64,000 nt of DNA from SUG1106 sp051883095. Lineage in GTDB: Bacteria > Bacillota > Clostridia > Peptostreptococcales > Anaerovoracaceae. Of this stretch, positions 15,623-23,724 are shown one piece after another; positions within the stretch are counted from its first letter, which is position 1, and every line of letters starts with the position of its first letter. Where the stretch lies: positions 1 to 64,000 of the forward strand of contig JBJETB010000024.1 of NCBI GenBank assembly GCA_051883095.1, read 5' to 3'. The position numbers and the translations under genes are program-made. The notes under the pieces were generated by a model. The model saw nothing but the letters and a program-made list of their open reading frames with translations, made no database searches and was not told the origin of the DNA.

Positions 15623-16699
15623 ATGAAAAGTTGTCTTTTAAAGGAAGAAAATTTTAATACAAGCCGGTGGACAGGCGGGCAGACTAAAGAACTTGCCATT
15701 TACCCTGCGGAGAGTAAATATCTGGACAGAAATTTTGTCTGGAGACTCAGCTCGGCAACTGTGGAGACGGATGAATCTGATTTTTCCAAGCTGCCGGATT
15801 ACGACAGAGTCCTGATGGTGCTTGAGGGCGAAGTGGTTCTCAGCTATGAAGGAGAACGTGTCGCACGTCTCAAGGAACTGGAACAGGACCGTTTTGACGG
15901 AGCATGGAAGACCAGGAGTTTCGGCAAGATAACCGATTTTAACCTTATGGTCAGAAAGGGAAACGAAGGATATCTGGACCTTATATATCCTGAGACAGAG
16001 AAAAGAGATTTCGCTTCAACTTTCGATACTCAGATGCCCCTGGCTACTCATGCACTTTACTGTAAGGAGGGATACGGAGTTGTGACCTGCGGAGGAGAGA
16101 CTCATATGGTTTCGACGGGACAGCTTCTTATTCTTGAATATAATGAGGGTGAGGCGCCATCATATTCAGTCATGGGAGAAGGTGTGATTATCCGTGCTCA
16201 GATTTTTTACGGAGATATGAGAAAGGAACTGTTTGCGGAGGAGATTCCGGCAGAAAAGCCTTCCTTTGATGATTTTAAATGCTGCATCTATCTGGCTAAT
16301 ATCCAGTTCAGATGGGCCAAGTACATAGTAAAGAAGCTTAAAACACAGTGGTTCGATGAAGCTCTCAGCGCAGCCATAAGGAAGGTGGAAAAGTTCTACC
16401 TGACCACTATAGTTTTCCTTGCGGGTTTCCTGGGCATTTTTGCCATGCTGATTTACGGACATATTTCCAATGGGTTAGCAGTGCTTCTGATTGCCGCTTG
16501 GATACTGGCAGATTGTTTGCTGGTGTCACCTCTTATTTATATGCCTTTCATGCCTAAACCTGTGAGAAAGCATATAAAGGATGTGAACAACCTGACACCT
16601 TATGAGCAGCGTGTCAGGGAAGAAGAGCTTGGACGCAACGAGCATCTGGAAAAGGTGATGAAGAAATATAAGAACAGCGGCAGGAATCTGGGAAATTAA
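15623..16699 (+). CDS. HutD-domain protein with C-terminal membrane region
   Basis: A 358-residue protein. The first 190 residues match the HutD/Ves cupin-like family: NFNTSRWTGGQTKELAIYP (about 10-28), FVWRLSSATVETDESDFSKL, and GEVVLSYEGERVARLKELEQ followed by FDGAW and ITDFNLMVRKG. Usual HutD proteins (about 180-200 residues) end there. This one continues into a region with two hydrophobic segments (about 268-290 and 295-318) and a basic tail. No histidine-utilisation genes are nearby, so the role may differ. ATG 15623 is preferred over 15602 because AGGAAG precedes it. Confidence 0.78.
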   Translation: MKSCLLKEENFNTSRWTGGQTKELAIYPAESKYLDRNFVWRLSSATVETDESDFSKLPDYDRVLMVLEGEVVLSYEGERVARLKELEQDRFDGAWKTRSFGKITDFNLMVRKGNEGYLDLIYPETEKRDFASTFDTQMPLATHALYCKEGYGVVTCGGETHMVSTGQLLILEYNEGEAPSYSVMGEGVIIRAQIFYGDMRKELFAEEIPAEKPSFDDFKCCIYLANIQFRWAKYIVKKLKTQWFDEALSAAIRKVEKFYLTTIVFLAGFLGIFAMLIYGHISNGLAVLLIAAWILADCLLVSPLIYMPFMPKPVRKHIKDVNNLTPYEQRVREEELGRNEHLEKVMKKYKNSGRNLGN

Positions 16700-16717
16700 A
16701 AAAAATATGTGTTGAGG

Positions 16718-16758
16718 AACCGTGTAGCAGTTGATATCAGCCGACTACACGGTTTTTT
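16718..16758 (+). terminator. Rho-independent terminator
   Basis: CCGTGTAG (16720-16727) and CTACACGG (16745-16752) form an 8-bp stem, extended by A-T pairs, followed by TTTTTT. Confidence 0.85.
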
Positions 16759-16886
16759 GTGCCTGAAAACACCGCTGGAGTATAATGCATACAACCTAAA
16801 AAAATAAAGAGAAAGTACACTTTTTTTTTGATTTTTTAAGTAAGCGGCCTAAAAAAATCTATATCTTCGTAAAGTGCCGTTATCTA

Positions 16887-16915
16887 TTGTCAACCTTTTT
16901 CCTATCTAATAAAAT
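16887..16915 (+). promoter_or_regulatory. Promoter of the decarboxylase operon
   Basis: TTGTCA (16887-16892), a 17-bp spacer and TAAAAT (16910-16915), one mismatch in each box, 32 bp before the first start codon. The 120-base stretch upstream (16759-16886) is very AT-rich with a T9 run, which may act as an UP element or carry sites for the Lrp-type regulator encoded at the end of the cluster. Confidence 0.7.
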
Positions 16916-16947
16916 GTTGACGAAATTAACAGAAGGAGGGACTAAAT

Positions 16948-18126
16948 ATGCCGGAAGTCAGCGAAAGAAACAAAGAAGCCCTTGAACATATACAAGGCGT
17001 TCTTGATTCGGACAGCTTTGTGGAAATTGGCGAAAAAATAGCAGCTGGAGTAATTACCGGTTATGGAAGTATCGATGGCTGTCTTGTATATATATTTGCT
17101 CAGGATATAAATGAAAGAGGAGGCAGCTTTGGCGAGGCACAGGCCGGAAAGCTGACAAGGCTGTATTCCATGGCAATCAGGTCAAAAGCTCCGGTAATAG
17201 GCTTCCTGGATTGTGCAGGTATCCGCATAGAAGAAGGAGCAGGAGCACTTGCTGCTTTTGCAGATGTGTATAAAATTCAGGCGGAGGCATCCGGGAAGAT
17301 TCTTCAGATAATGACCGTATGTGGAGAATGCATCGGATGTATGGAAACTATGGCGGCTCTTTCAGATATAGTGATCAGAAATAATGCAGACACCGCAGGG
17401 GAAATACGCAGTCTGATAAATATGCTTCCTGCAAGTGTATCAGGAAGCATGCCTTTGATTGAGAGCGAAGATGATTTAAACCGTGCCTGCAATTGGATTT
17501 CAGATAAAAAGGAAAAGGGTTCTGAGCTGCTGAAAGAACTTTCAGATGACGGAAAATTCATAGAAATCAACAAGGAAAGTGAAAGAGAGATCTCGACCGG
17601 TTTCATTGCACTGGCGGGAAGGACAGTAGGGGGAATTGCGGCAGACGCCGGTATGATTGTAAGCCGTGAAGCATCAATAAAGACTGCCGAGTTCATCAAC
17701 ATATGCTCCAAATTTCAGATTCCGCTGCTGAATGTGATAGGTGGATGCGGGTTTGATGAGCCTGCAAGTGCTAACATGATAATAAAGGCATTGTCAAATT
17801 CAGAGGTAATGATTGTAAATCTGATTGCGGGAGAAGCATGCGGAAGCTATTACAGTGTATTTAACAGCAAGGGATGCGGTACGGACTATACTCTTATGTG
17901 GGATGATGCTTCAGTGCAGATAATAAATCCTTTGCATGCTGCTGACATTTTATACCCGAATCTGAGCCTGAAGGAACTTGAAGAAAAAGCTGCCGAATAT
18001 AAGGAAAATCAGTGCAGTGCAGAGGCCATGGCAAGGTGCGGATATGCTGACAAGATAATAAGGCCCGAAGAAAGCCGCAAATATCTCATAGGGGCATTTG
18101 AAACCCTGGCAAATGTCAGGAGGTAG
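16948..18126 (+). CDS. Carboxyltransferase subunit, acyl-CoA carboxylase/decarboxylase type (short MmdA-like)
   Basis: A 392-residue crotonase-fold carboxyltransferase of the MmdA/PccB superfamily. Two halves are visible: N-terminal with RGGSFGEAQAGKLTRLYSMA and APVIGFLDCAGIRIEEG (about 55-98), C-terminal with GFIALAGRTVGGIAAD, IPLLNVIGGCGFDEP and IVNLIAGEACGSYYSVFNSKG (core GEACGSYY). True MmdA proteins are about 510 residues, so this is about a quarter shorter. The Gly-rich oxyanion loops are only partly conserved. It would move a carboxyl group from a substrate to the biotin protein encoded three genes on. It heads the operon with gamma, biotin, beta and OadA-type subunits. Confidence 0.78.
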   Translation: MPEVSERNKEALEHIQGVLDSDSFVEIGEKIAAGVITGYGSIDGCLVYIFAQDINERGGSFGEAQAGKLTRLYSMAIRSKAPVIGFLDCAGIRIEEGAGALAAFADVYKIQAEASGKILQIMTVCGECIGCMETMAALSDIVIRNNADTAGEIRSLINMLPASVSGSMPLIESEDDLNRACNWISDKKEKGSELLKELSDDGKFIEINKESEREISTGFIALAGRTVGGIAADAGMIVSREASIKTAEFINICSKFQIPLLNVIGGCGFDEPASANMIIKALSNSEVMIVNLIAGEACGSYYSVFNSKGCGTDYTLMWDDASVQIINPLHAADILYPNLSLKELEEKAAEYKENQCSAEAMARCGYADKIIRPEESRKYLIGAFETLANVRR

Positions 18127-18130
18127 GAAG

Positions 18131-18394
18131 ATGGGATTAGGTGAAATACTTTCTAAAGCTGCTCTGAATACATGTCTTGGAATGGGAACAGTTTTCCTGA
18201 TGCTCCTTTTTATCAGCTGTGTGATTTCTTTATTGAGATTTATCCCTGACAAAAAAGAAAAAAGGGCAGATGATGACGAAATTGCTACGGTAATTGCCGC
18301 TGCATTGCAGGCCTTTGAAGAAGATGAAAAAGAGGAAGAGAGTGTGACCCGGACCGCGACAGTATTTACTGCTAGAAAAATCAGAAAAAGGTGA
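18131..18394 (+). CDS. OadG-family gamma subunit of Na+-pumping decarboxylase
   Basis: An 87-residue protein with one N-terminal membrane helix (about residues 14-37: LGMGTVFLMLLFISCVISLL). An acidic and basic cytoplasmic tail includes EIATVIAAALQAFEED. This is the size and layout of OadG/MmdD, which anchors the carboxyltransferase to the membrane beta subunit and helps assembly. AGGAGG at 18118-18123 fixes the start. It lies four bases after the carboxyltransferase stop. Confidence 0.85.
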   Translation: MGLGEILSKAALNTCLGMGTVFLMLLFISCVISLLRFIPDKKEKRADDDEIATVIAAALQAFEEDEKEEESVTRTATVFTARKIRKR

Positions 18395-18399
18395 AGTGA

Positions 18400-18777
18400 A
18401 TGAAAACATACATAATCAAAGTAAACGGAAAAGTATATGAAGTAGAAGTTGAAAAAAAAGAAGGAGCCTCAGCCACTGTGACAAATATAGCGCCAGCCGC
18501 TGCCCCGGTTCCTCATGCTGAAACTAAGAACGCACCTGCATCAGGAGCGGAAGCTGCCGGCGTTCCTGTAGAGTGCGGCGCAACGGGGAAGATATGGAAG
18601 ATAGTTAAGGCGGAAGGCGAGAAGGTGGCCAAGGGCGAGGCAGTGGTTATTCTGGAATCCATGAAAATGGAAATACCGGTTGTTTCGCCGGTAGAAGGAA
18701 CAGTAACAAGGGTCCTTGTGACAGAAGGAAGCGATGTTGAATCAGGAAAGAGAATCGCACTGGTTGAACCGAAATAA
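18400..18777 (+). CDS. Biotin carboxyl carrier protein
   Basis: A 125-residue carrier. The N-terminal beta-strand segment YIIKVNGKVYEVEVEKK (about 3-19) is followed by an Ala/Pro-rich linker (about 20-55), then a biotinyl domain with the attachment lysine in ESMKMEIPV (about 88-96). It carries CO2 on biotin from the carboxyltransferase to the membrane decarboxylase. It is the only biotin protein in the cluster, although two carboxyltransferases are encoded, so it may serve both. AGGTGA lies five bases before the start. Confidence 0.93.
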   Translation: MKTYIIKVNGKVYEVEVEKKEGASATVTNIAPAAAPVPHAETKNAPASGAEAAGVPVECGATGKIWKIVKAEGEKVAKGEAVVILESMKMEIPVVSPVEGTVTRVLVTEGSDVESGKRIALVEPK

Positions 18778-18795
18778 GGGAAAGTGAGGCTGGTC

Positions 18796-19920
18796 ATGAG
18801 TTATATATTTGATACTCTGGGAAATCTGGCAGGACAGACAGCCCTGGGAACCCTTACAGCAGGGAACTTCCTGATGATTGCTGTAGCATGTGGATTCATG
18901 TACCTGGCTATCGCCAAGCAATATGAACCTCTGCTGCTTTTGCCGATTTCTTTTGGAATGCTGCTTGTAAATATATATCCTCCGATTATGGAAGAAGGCG
19001 GTCTGCTGCACTACTTCTATATGCTGGACGAGTGGACTATATTGCCGTCCCTGATTTTTCTGGGAGTGGGAGCACTTACGGACTTCGGACCGCTGATTGC
19101 TAATCCAAAGAGCTTCCTGCTTGGAGCAGCGGCACAGTTTGGAATATTTGCTGCATATATATTGGCCATGGGTTTTGGATTCAATGATATGGCCGCCGCT
19201 GCAATCGCTATAATCGGCGGCGCTGACGGCCCTACATCAATTTTTCTGGCCATGAAGCTGGGACAGACAGAAATAATGGGACCGATCGCGGTTGCTGCCT
19301 ATTCATATATGTCACTGGTACCTATCATACAGCCTCCGATAATGAAGGCACTGACCACTGAGGAGGAAAGAAAGATCAAGATGGAACAGCTCAGAACTGT
19401 TTCTAAAAAGGAAAGAATTCTCTTCCCTATAATAGTAACGATTCTTGTATGCGGTCTGCTTCCGTCTACAACACCGCTTGTAGGCATGCTGATGCTTGGA
19501 AATCTCTTCAGAGAAAGCGGAGTTGTTCGACAGCTGACCGAAACAGCGTCAAATGCACTGATGTACATCGTGGTAATCCTGCTGGGAACTTCAGTAGGTG
19601 CGACTACCAGTGCGGAAGCTTTTCTTAAATGGGATACAATCAAGATCGTTATCATAGGATTTTCCGCATTCTGCTTCGGGACAGCTGCAGGAGTGATTTT
19701 TGGAAAGATCATGTGCAAGCTTTCAGGTGGAAAGATTAATCCGCTTATCGGATCGGCAGGAGTTTCAGCAGTTCCTATGGCAGCTCGCGTGGCCCAGAAG
19801 GTCGGCGCAGAGGCAGATCCGACAAACTTTCTTCTTATGCACGCCATGGGGCCTAATGTTGCAGGTGTAATAGGTACTGCAGTGGTAGCAGGCGTATTTA
19901 TGGCTATTTTCGGAATATAG
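18796..19920 (+). CDS. Na+-transporting carboxylyase beta subunit (OadB/MmdB/GcdB)
   Basis: A 374-residue membrane protein with about nine to eleven segments. It decarboxylates carboxybiotin and pumps Na+ outward. Conserved blocks include NPKSFLLGAAAQFGIFAAYI, GGADGPTSIFLAMKL (about 137-151, with the Asp known in this family to act in Na+ coupling) and GSAGVSAVPMAARVAQKVG near the C terminus, followed by NFLLMHAMGPNVAGVIGTA. A GTG at 18784 is possible, but GAGG six bases before ATG 18796 favours the latter. The sequence does not tell which acid is decarboxylated. Confidence 0.93.
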   Translation: MSYIFDTLGNLAGQTALGTLTAGNFLMIAVACGFMYLAIAKQYEPLLLLPISFGMLLVNIYPPIMEEGGLLHYFYMLDEWTILPSLIFLGVGALTDFGPLIANPKSFLLGAAAQFGIFAAYILAMGFGFNDMAAAAIAIIGGADGPTSIFLAMKLGQTEIMGPIAVAAYSYMSLVPIIQPPIMKALTTEEERKIKMEQLRTVSKKERILFPIIVTILVCGLLPSTTPLVGMLMLGNLFRESGVVRQLTETASNALMYIVVILLGTSVGATTSAEAFLKWDTIKIVIIGFSAFCFGTAAGVIFGKIMCKLSGGKINPLIGSAGVSAVPMAARVAQKVGAEADPTNFLLMHAMGPNVAGVIGTAVVAGVFMAIFGI

Positions 19921-19938
19921 AAGTTGAGGTGAAACGCA

Positions 19939-21336
19939 ATGAAAAAGCTTAGAATAACCGAGACCGTGCTTAGAGACGGTCATCAATCACTGGCCGCAAC
20001 CCGCATGAGCACTGATGATATGATTCCTGTCCTTGAAAAAATGGATGAAATAGGGTATTACTCCCTTGAATGCTGGGGCGGAGCAACATTTGATGCATGC
20101 CTCAGATTTCTGGACGAGGATCCGTGGGAACGGCTTAGAGAAATAAAGAAAAGAGTTAAAAAAACACCTTTACAAATGCTTCTGAGAGGACAGAATCTGC
20201 TGGGATACAGGCATTATGCCGATGATGTTGTTGAATACTTTGTTCAGAAATCAATTGCAAACGGTATTGAAATAATGAGAATATTTGATGCGCTGAATGA
20301 TCTGAGAAATCTTGAAACGGCGGTCAATGCAGCTAAAAAAGAGGGCGGACATGTGCAGCTTGCAATGGCATATACAACAGGCAGAGCATATACACTTGAT
20401 TACTGGAAAAAGCTTGCCAATGATATGCAGAGTATGGGTGCAGATTCAATTTGTATTAAAGACATGGCAGGAATACTGCTTCCTAAGGAAGCGCGAAGTC
20501 TTGTTACTGCCCTTAAGGAGACTGTCTCGATCCCTATACAGCTTCACAGCCACTGCACATGCGGAACTGCTCCTATTGTGTATATGGAGGCGGCAGCTGC
20601 GGGATGTGACGGAATAGATACTGCAATTTCGCCTTTTGCACTCGGTACCAGTCAGCCGGCAACAGAAGTGATGGTAGAAGCTTTTAGAGACACTGAGCAG
20701 GATACAGGTCTGGACCAGAGAAAGCTAGCAGAAATCGCAGATCATTTCAAGGCCATCAGAGATAAATTTTTAAATGAGAAAATTATAGATCCAAAGGTTA
20801 TGAGCATAGATTTTGAAGGTCTGCTGTATCAGGTACCGGGAGGGATGCTTTCTAACCTGGTTTCTCAGCTTAAAGGACAGAAGGCTATGGATAAATACAA
20901 CGAAGTCCTTAAAGAGATTCCGCGGGTAAGGGAGGACCTTGGAGAACCTCCACTTGTAACGCCTTCATCCCAGATAGTGGGCACCCAGGCAGTACTTAAT
21001 GTTCTCAGCGGAGAAAGATATAAGATTATTTCAAAGGAGACCAAGGGAATCCTGAGAGGCGAGTATGGTAAAACGGCCGTGCCGTTTAATGAAGAGGTAC
21101 TGAAGAAGGCTATAGGAGATGAAAAACCTGTTACGGTAAGACCGGCAGATTTAATCGAACCTGAACTTGAAAGTCTGGAGAGAGAGCTTGGAGGTTTCAA
21201 GGAAAAAGATGAGGACATCCTAAGTTATGCTCTTTTCCCTCAGGTTGCTTCAGAGTATTTTAAACGCAGAGCGGCAAGAAAAGAAGGCCTCGACCCTGAC
21301 AGATTTGATTATACAAACAAAGCGTATCCGATTTAA
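19939..21336 (+). CDS. oadA: Oxaloacetate/pyruvate-type carboxyltransferase (OadA without biotinyl domain)
   Basis: A 465-residue TIM-barrel carboxyltransferase like OadA or the PycB carboxyltransferase part. The start TETVLRDGHQSLAATRM (about 6-22) contains the RDGHQS motif. The barrel metal ligands are seen in SICIKDMAGIL (lysine near 177) and IQLHSHCTCGTAP (about 206-218). The C-terminal helical domain (GGMLSNLVSQL onward) is present. The biotinyl domain usual at the C terminus of OadA is absent, matching the separate carrier gene. It should form carboxybiotin and pyruvate from oxaloacetate. GAGGTGA precedes the start. Confidence 0.92.
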   Translation: MKKLRITETVLRDGHQSLAATRMSTDDMIPVLEKMDEIGYYSLECWGGATFDACLRFLDEDPWERLREIKKRVKKTPLQMLLRGQNLLGYRHYADDVVEYFVQKSIANGIEIMRIFDALNDLRNLETAVNAAKKEGGHVQLAMAYTTGRAYTLDYWKKLANDMQSMGADSICIKDMAGILLPKEARSLVTALKETVSIPIQLHSHCTCGTAPIVYMEAAAAGCDGIDTAISPFALGTSQPATEVMVEAFRDTEQDTGLDQRKLAEIADHFKAIRDKFLNEKIIDPKVMSIDFEGLLYQVPGGMLSNLVSQLKGQKAMDKYNEVLKEIPRVREDLGEPPLVTPSSQIVGTQAVLNVLSGERYKIISKETKGILRGEYGKTAVPFNEEVLKKAIGDEKPVTVRPADLIEPELESLERELGGFKEKDEDILSYALFPQVASEYFKRRAARKEGLDPDRFDYTNKAYPI

Positions 21337-21351
21337 AGGAGGTAAATTACA

Positions 21352-22578
21352 GTGATTATTGCAAATGAAAACGGAAGAAAAAGTATCGGTGTTCCGGATA
21401 AATTGTTCGGAGTATCTCAGAAGGCCAAGGAGAGGAAGGCTGAGCTGGGAAAGGAGAAGGTTATAGATTCTACCATTGGCGTTCTTCTTGATGATGAAGG
21501 AAAAATTGTAGTGCTGGATTCTGTTATGAAAGCAATCAGGATGCTGGGGCCGGAGGATTGTGCACCTTACGCACCTATTACCGGACTTCCTGAATATCTC
21601 GAAGCGGTAAAGAACATAGTTTTTATAGACGGGGTACCGGAAGGCTGTCACATCAGAGCTTGCTATACTCCCGGAGGAACGGGAGCAATAAGACATGCTG
21701 TTTCCGCATACACAAAACCCGGAGATAAAATTCTAACTTCCGACTGGCACTGGAGTCCATATAATATTGTTGCGCAGGAAATCGGCAGAGAGGTTGCCAC
21801 ATATCAGCTGTTCGATGAAAATAAACATGTAAATTACAACAGCTTTGCTGCTGAACTGGACAAGATTCTGAAAGTGCAGGATGAGACTGTGGTGATTATA
21901 AATACCCCGGCTCATAACCCGACGGGATATACCTTTACTTATACGGACTGGGACAATGTGCTTTCTGTAATCAAGAAGTATAGGGATAAAAAAATTGCTG
22001 TTCTGGTGGATATTGCCTATCTGGATTTTTCAGGAGATGCCCATGAATACAGAGGGTTCCTGAACAAATTAGTCGGACTTCCTGAAAACATTTTGCCACT
22101 GATTGCATTCAGTGCTTCAAAGGGATACACAATGTACGGCATGCGCTGCGGAGCAATAATGTGTATGGCGCCTACAAAGGAGATTGCTGATGAATTCAGA
22201 GATGTTGTAAGCGTCCAGTCCAGAGGCTCCTGGTCCAATGGAAACAGGGCTGCCATGAAGGTAATCGCAAACATTCTTGAAAATCCGGAGCTTTATGAGG
22301 AAGTAAAAAAAGAAAGAGAGGGATGGCTTGTTAAACTCCGCAGGAGAGGAACCGCCTTCGTGGAAAGGGCAAAGGAAGTAGGCCTGGATATCATACCCTA
22401 TGATTCCGGATTCTTTATCACGATTCCTTGTGATAACCCGGATGAAATCTGTGCGAAATTGCAGGAAAAGAATCTTTTTACAGTACCTTTAAGCAAGGGT
22501 ATAAGGGTTTCTGTTGCATCGAACACAATTGACGAATGTCAGCGGATGCCGGAAATCATTAAAAGCCTCTTTATTTAA
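21352..22578 (+). CDS. Class I/II PLP-dependent aminotransferase
   Basis: A 408-residue fold-type I aminotransferase. The substrate Arg/Gly region APYAPITGLPEYLEAV is at about 62-77. NTPAHNPTGYTF (about 184-195) holds the PLP-contacting Asn, DIAYLDF the Asp/Tyr pair, and the Schiff-base lysine is in FSASKGYTMYGMRCG (about 258). It starts at GTG with AGGAGG nine bases upstream. Its place directly after oadA suggests it supplies the oxoacid, for example oxaloacetate from aspartate. Aromatic or other substrates are not excluded. Confidence 0.9.
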   Translation: MIIANENGRKSIGVPDKLFGVSQKAKERKAELGKEKVIDSTIGVLLDDEGKIVVLDSVMKAIRMLGPEDCAPYAPITGLPEYLEAVKNIVFIDGVPEGCHIRACYTPGGTGAIRHAVSAYTKPGDKILTSDWHWSPYNIVAQEIGREVATYQLFDENKHVNYNSFAAELDKILKVQDETVVIINTPAHNPTGYTFTYTDWDNVLSVIKKYRDKKIAVLVDIAYLDFSGDAHEYRGFLNKLVGLPENILPLIAFSASKGYTMYGMRCGAIMCMAPTKEIADEFRDVVSVQSRGSWSNGNRAAMKVIANILENPELYEEVKKEREGWLVKLRRRGTAFVERAKEVGLDIIPYDSGFFITIPCDNPDEICAKLQEKNLFTVPLSKGIRVSVASNTIDECQRMPEIIKSLFI

Positions 22579-22692
22579 GTTTAACATCGTGAATGCTGCT
22601 TCTTTCATTTTTTGAAGTTATATGATATACTGTACCTGATTTGGCGAATGTAATGACAATTTAAACATGTAACACAAGAAGGTCAGTTAGTA

Positions 22693-23121
22693 ATGAAAGC
22701 ATTGGATACAATAGATAAAGAAATACTTAAAAAACTACAGGAAAATGCCAGAATTCCGCTGAAAGATCTTTCGGCAGAAGTATTCCTTACAACGCCTGCC
22801 GTTTCCGCAAGAATAGAAAAGCTTGAAAAGGAAGGATATATCAAGGGCTACCATGCGGAAGTTGATATCGAAAAGCTGGGATACGTGGTCAAGGCATATA
22901 TTATGATAACTGTTAAACCTGAGGATATAAAGAAGTTCTATACATTTGTAGGTAATCAGGAATGCGTCATGGAATGCAGCCATATAACAGGGCCCTATTC
23001 CATGATTGTCAAGGCCGCCTTTCCAAGCACAGTGATGCTGGAGGTATTTCTGGGCAAGCTGCAGAGCTTCGGCAAGACGGAAACTCAGGTGGTGTTTTCC
23101 ACATTTATAGAAAATCATTAA
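22693..23121 (+). CDS. Lrp/AsnC family transcriptional regulator
   Basis: A 142-residue regulator. The winged HTH at the N terminus reads LDTIDKEILKKLQENARIPLKDLS and VFLTTPAVSARIEKLEKEGYIKGY (about 4-55). The C-terminal RAM/ACT-type effector domain follows (about 65-140), with CVMECSHITGPYSMIVKA. An extended -10 (TGATATACT, 22623-22631) suggests its own promoter, and the gap to the aminotransferase is 114 bp. It probably adjusts the decarboxylase-aminotransferase operon in response to an amino acid. Confidence 0.92.
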   Translation: MKALDTIDKEILKKLQENARIPLKDLSAEVFLTTPAVSARIEKLEKEGYIKGYHAEVDIEKLGYVVKAYIMITVKPEDIKKFYTFVGNQECVMECSHITGPYSMIVKAAFPSTVMLEVFLGKLQSFGKTETQVVFSTFIENH

Positions 23122-23124
23122 GAG

Positions 23125-23172
23125 AAACTCTGTTGCGGGTGAAAAAAATTCCTTGCAAACAGAGTTTTTTTA
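23125..23172 (+). terminator. Rho-independent terminator after the Lrp gene
   Basis: AAACTCTGTT-GC (23125-23136) pairs with GCAAACAGAGTTT (23155 onward), with a bulge, and runs into TTTTTTT. Confidence 0.85.
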
Positions 23173-23244
23173 TGGGATATTTCACGGCCTCAGAGGGTAT
23201 TAATTGTGAAAAGCTTTTCAGAAAAGAAACAGAGGTAATGGGGA

Positions 23245-23724
23245 ATGATGAATGAAAGCAGGTTCACTGCTCTGGCAGAAAGATATATGGATATGGTCTA
23301 TCGCATAGCCCTCAATGCTGTGGGGAGTGCGGCCGATGCAGAGGATGTGGTTCAGAATGTGATGCTGAGACTCTATCGGTCAGACCCGGATTTTGAAAGT
23401 GAGGAGCATGCCAGGCGCTGGCTTATCCGCGTAGCCGTAAATGAGTCAAAACGTCTTGTCGGGCTGCCGTGGAAAAAACGTGAGGCATCATTTGAGGAGG
23501 CGCTTAATATTGCAGCCGGGGCGGACGGCCTTCAAAGAAGTCTTTTAAAGAAGGTTGCCGGACTGCCGCCCAAGTACAGGGTGCCCATGTATCTGTATTA
23601 CTTTGAGGGGTATTCGGTGAAGGAGATTGCGGAGCTTACAGAAAGCAAAGAATCAACTTTGCAGACCAGACTTGCCAGAGGCAGGGAAAAGCTCAGAGAG
23701 GTATTAGAGGAGGAAATGAAATGA
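23245..23724 (+). CDS. ECF-type RNA polymerase sigma factor
   Basis: A 159-residue sigma-70 family protein of the extracytoplasmic-function type. Region 2 (about 10-70) has the usual DMVYRIALNAVGSAADAEDVVQ and EEHARRWLIRVAVN. Region 4 (about 100-155) has LPPKYRVPMYLYYFEGYSVKEIAE and ESTLQTRLARGREKLRE. The start of the next gene overlaps its stop (ATGA), and that product is the expected membrane regulator. Five further genes follow without a gap, so the sigma factor heads an operon that includes an exporter. Confidence 0.93.
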   Translation: MMNESRFTALAERYMDMVYRIALNAVGSAADAEDVVQNVMLRLYRSDPDFESEEHARRWLIRVAVNESKRLVGLPWKKREASFEEALNIAAGADGLQRSLLKKVAGLPPKYRVPMYLYYFEGYSVKEIAELTESKESTLQTRLARGREKLREVLEEEMK

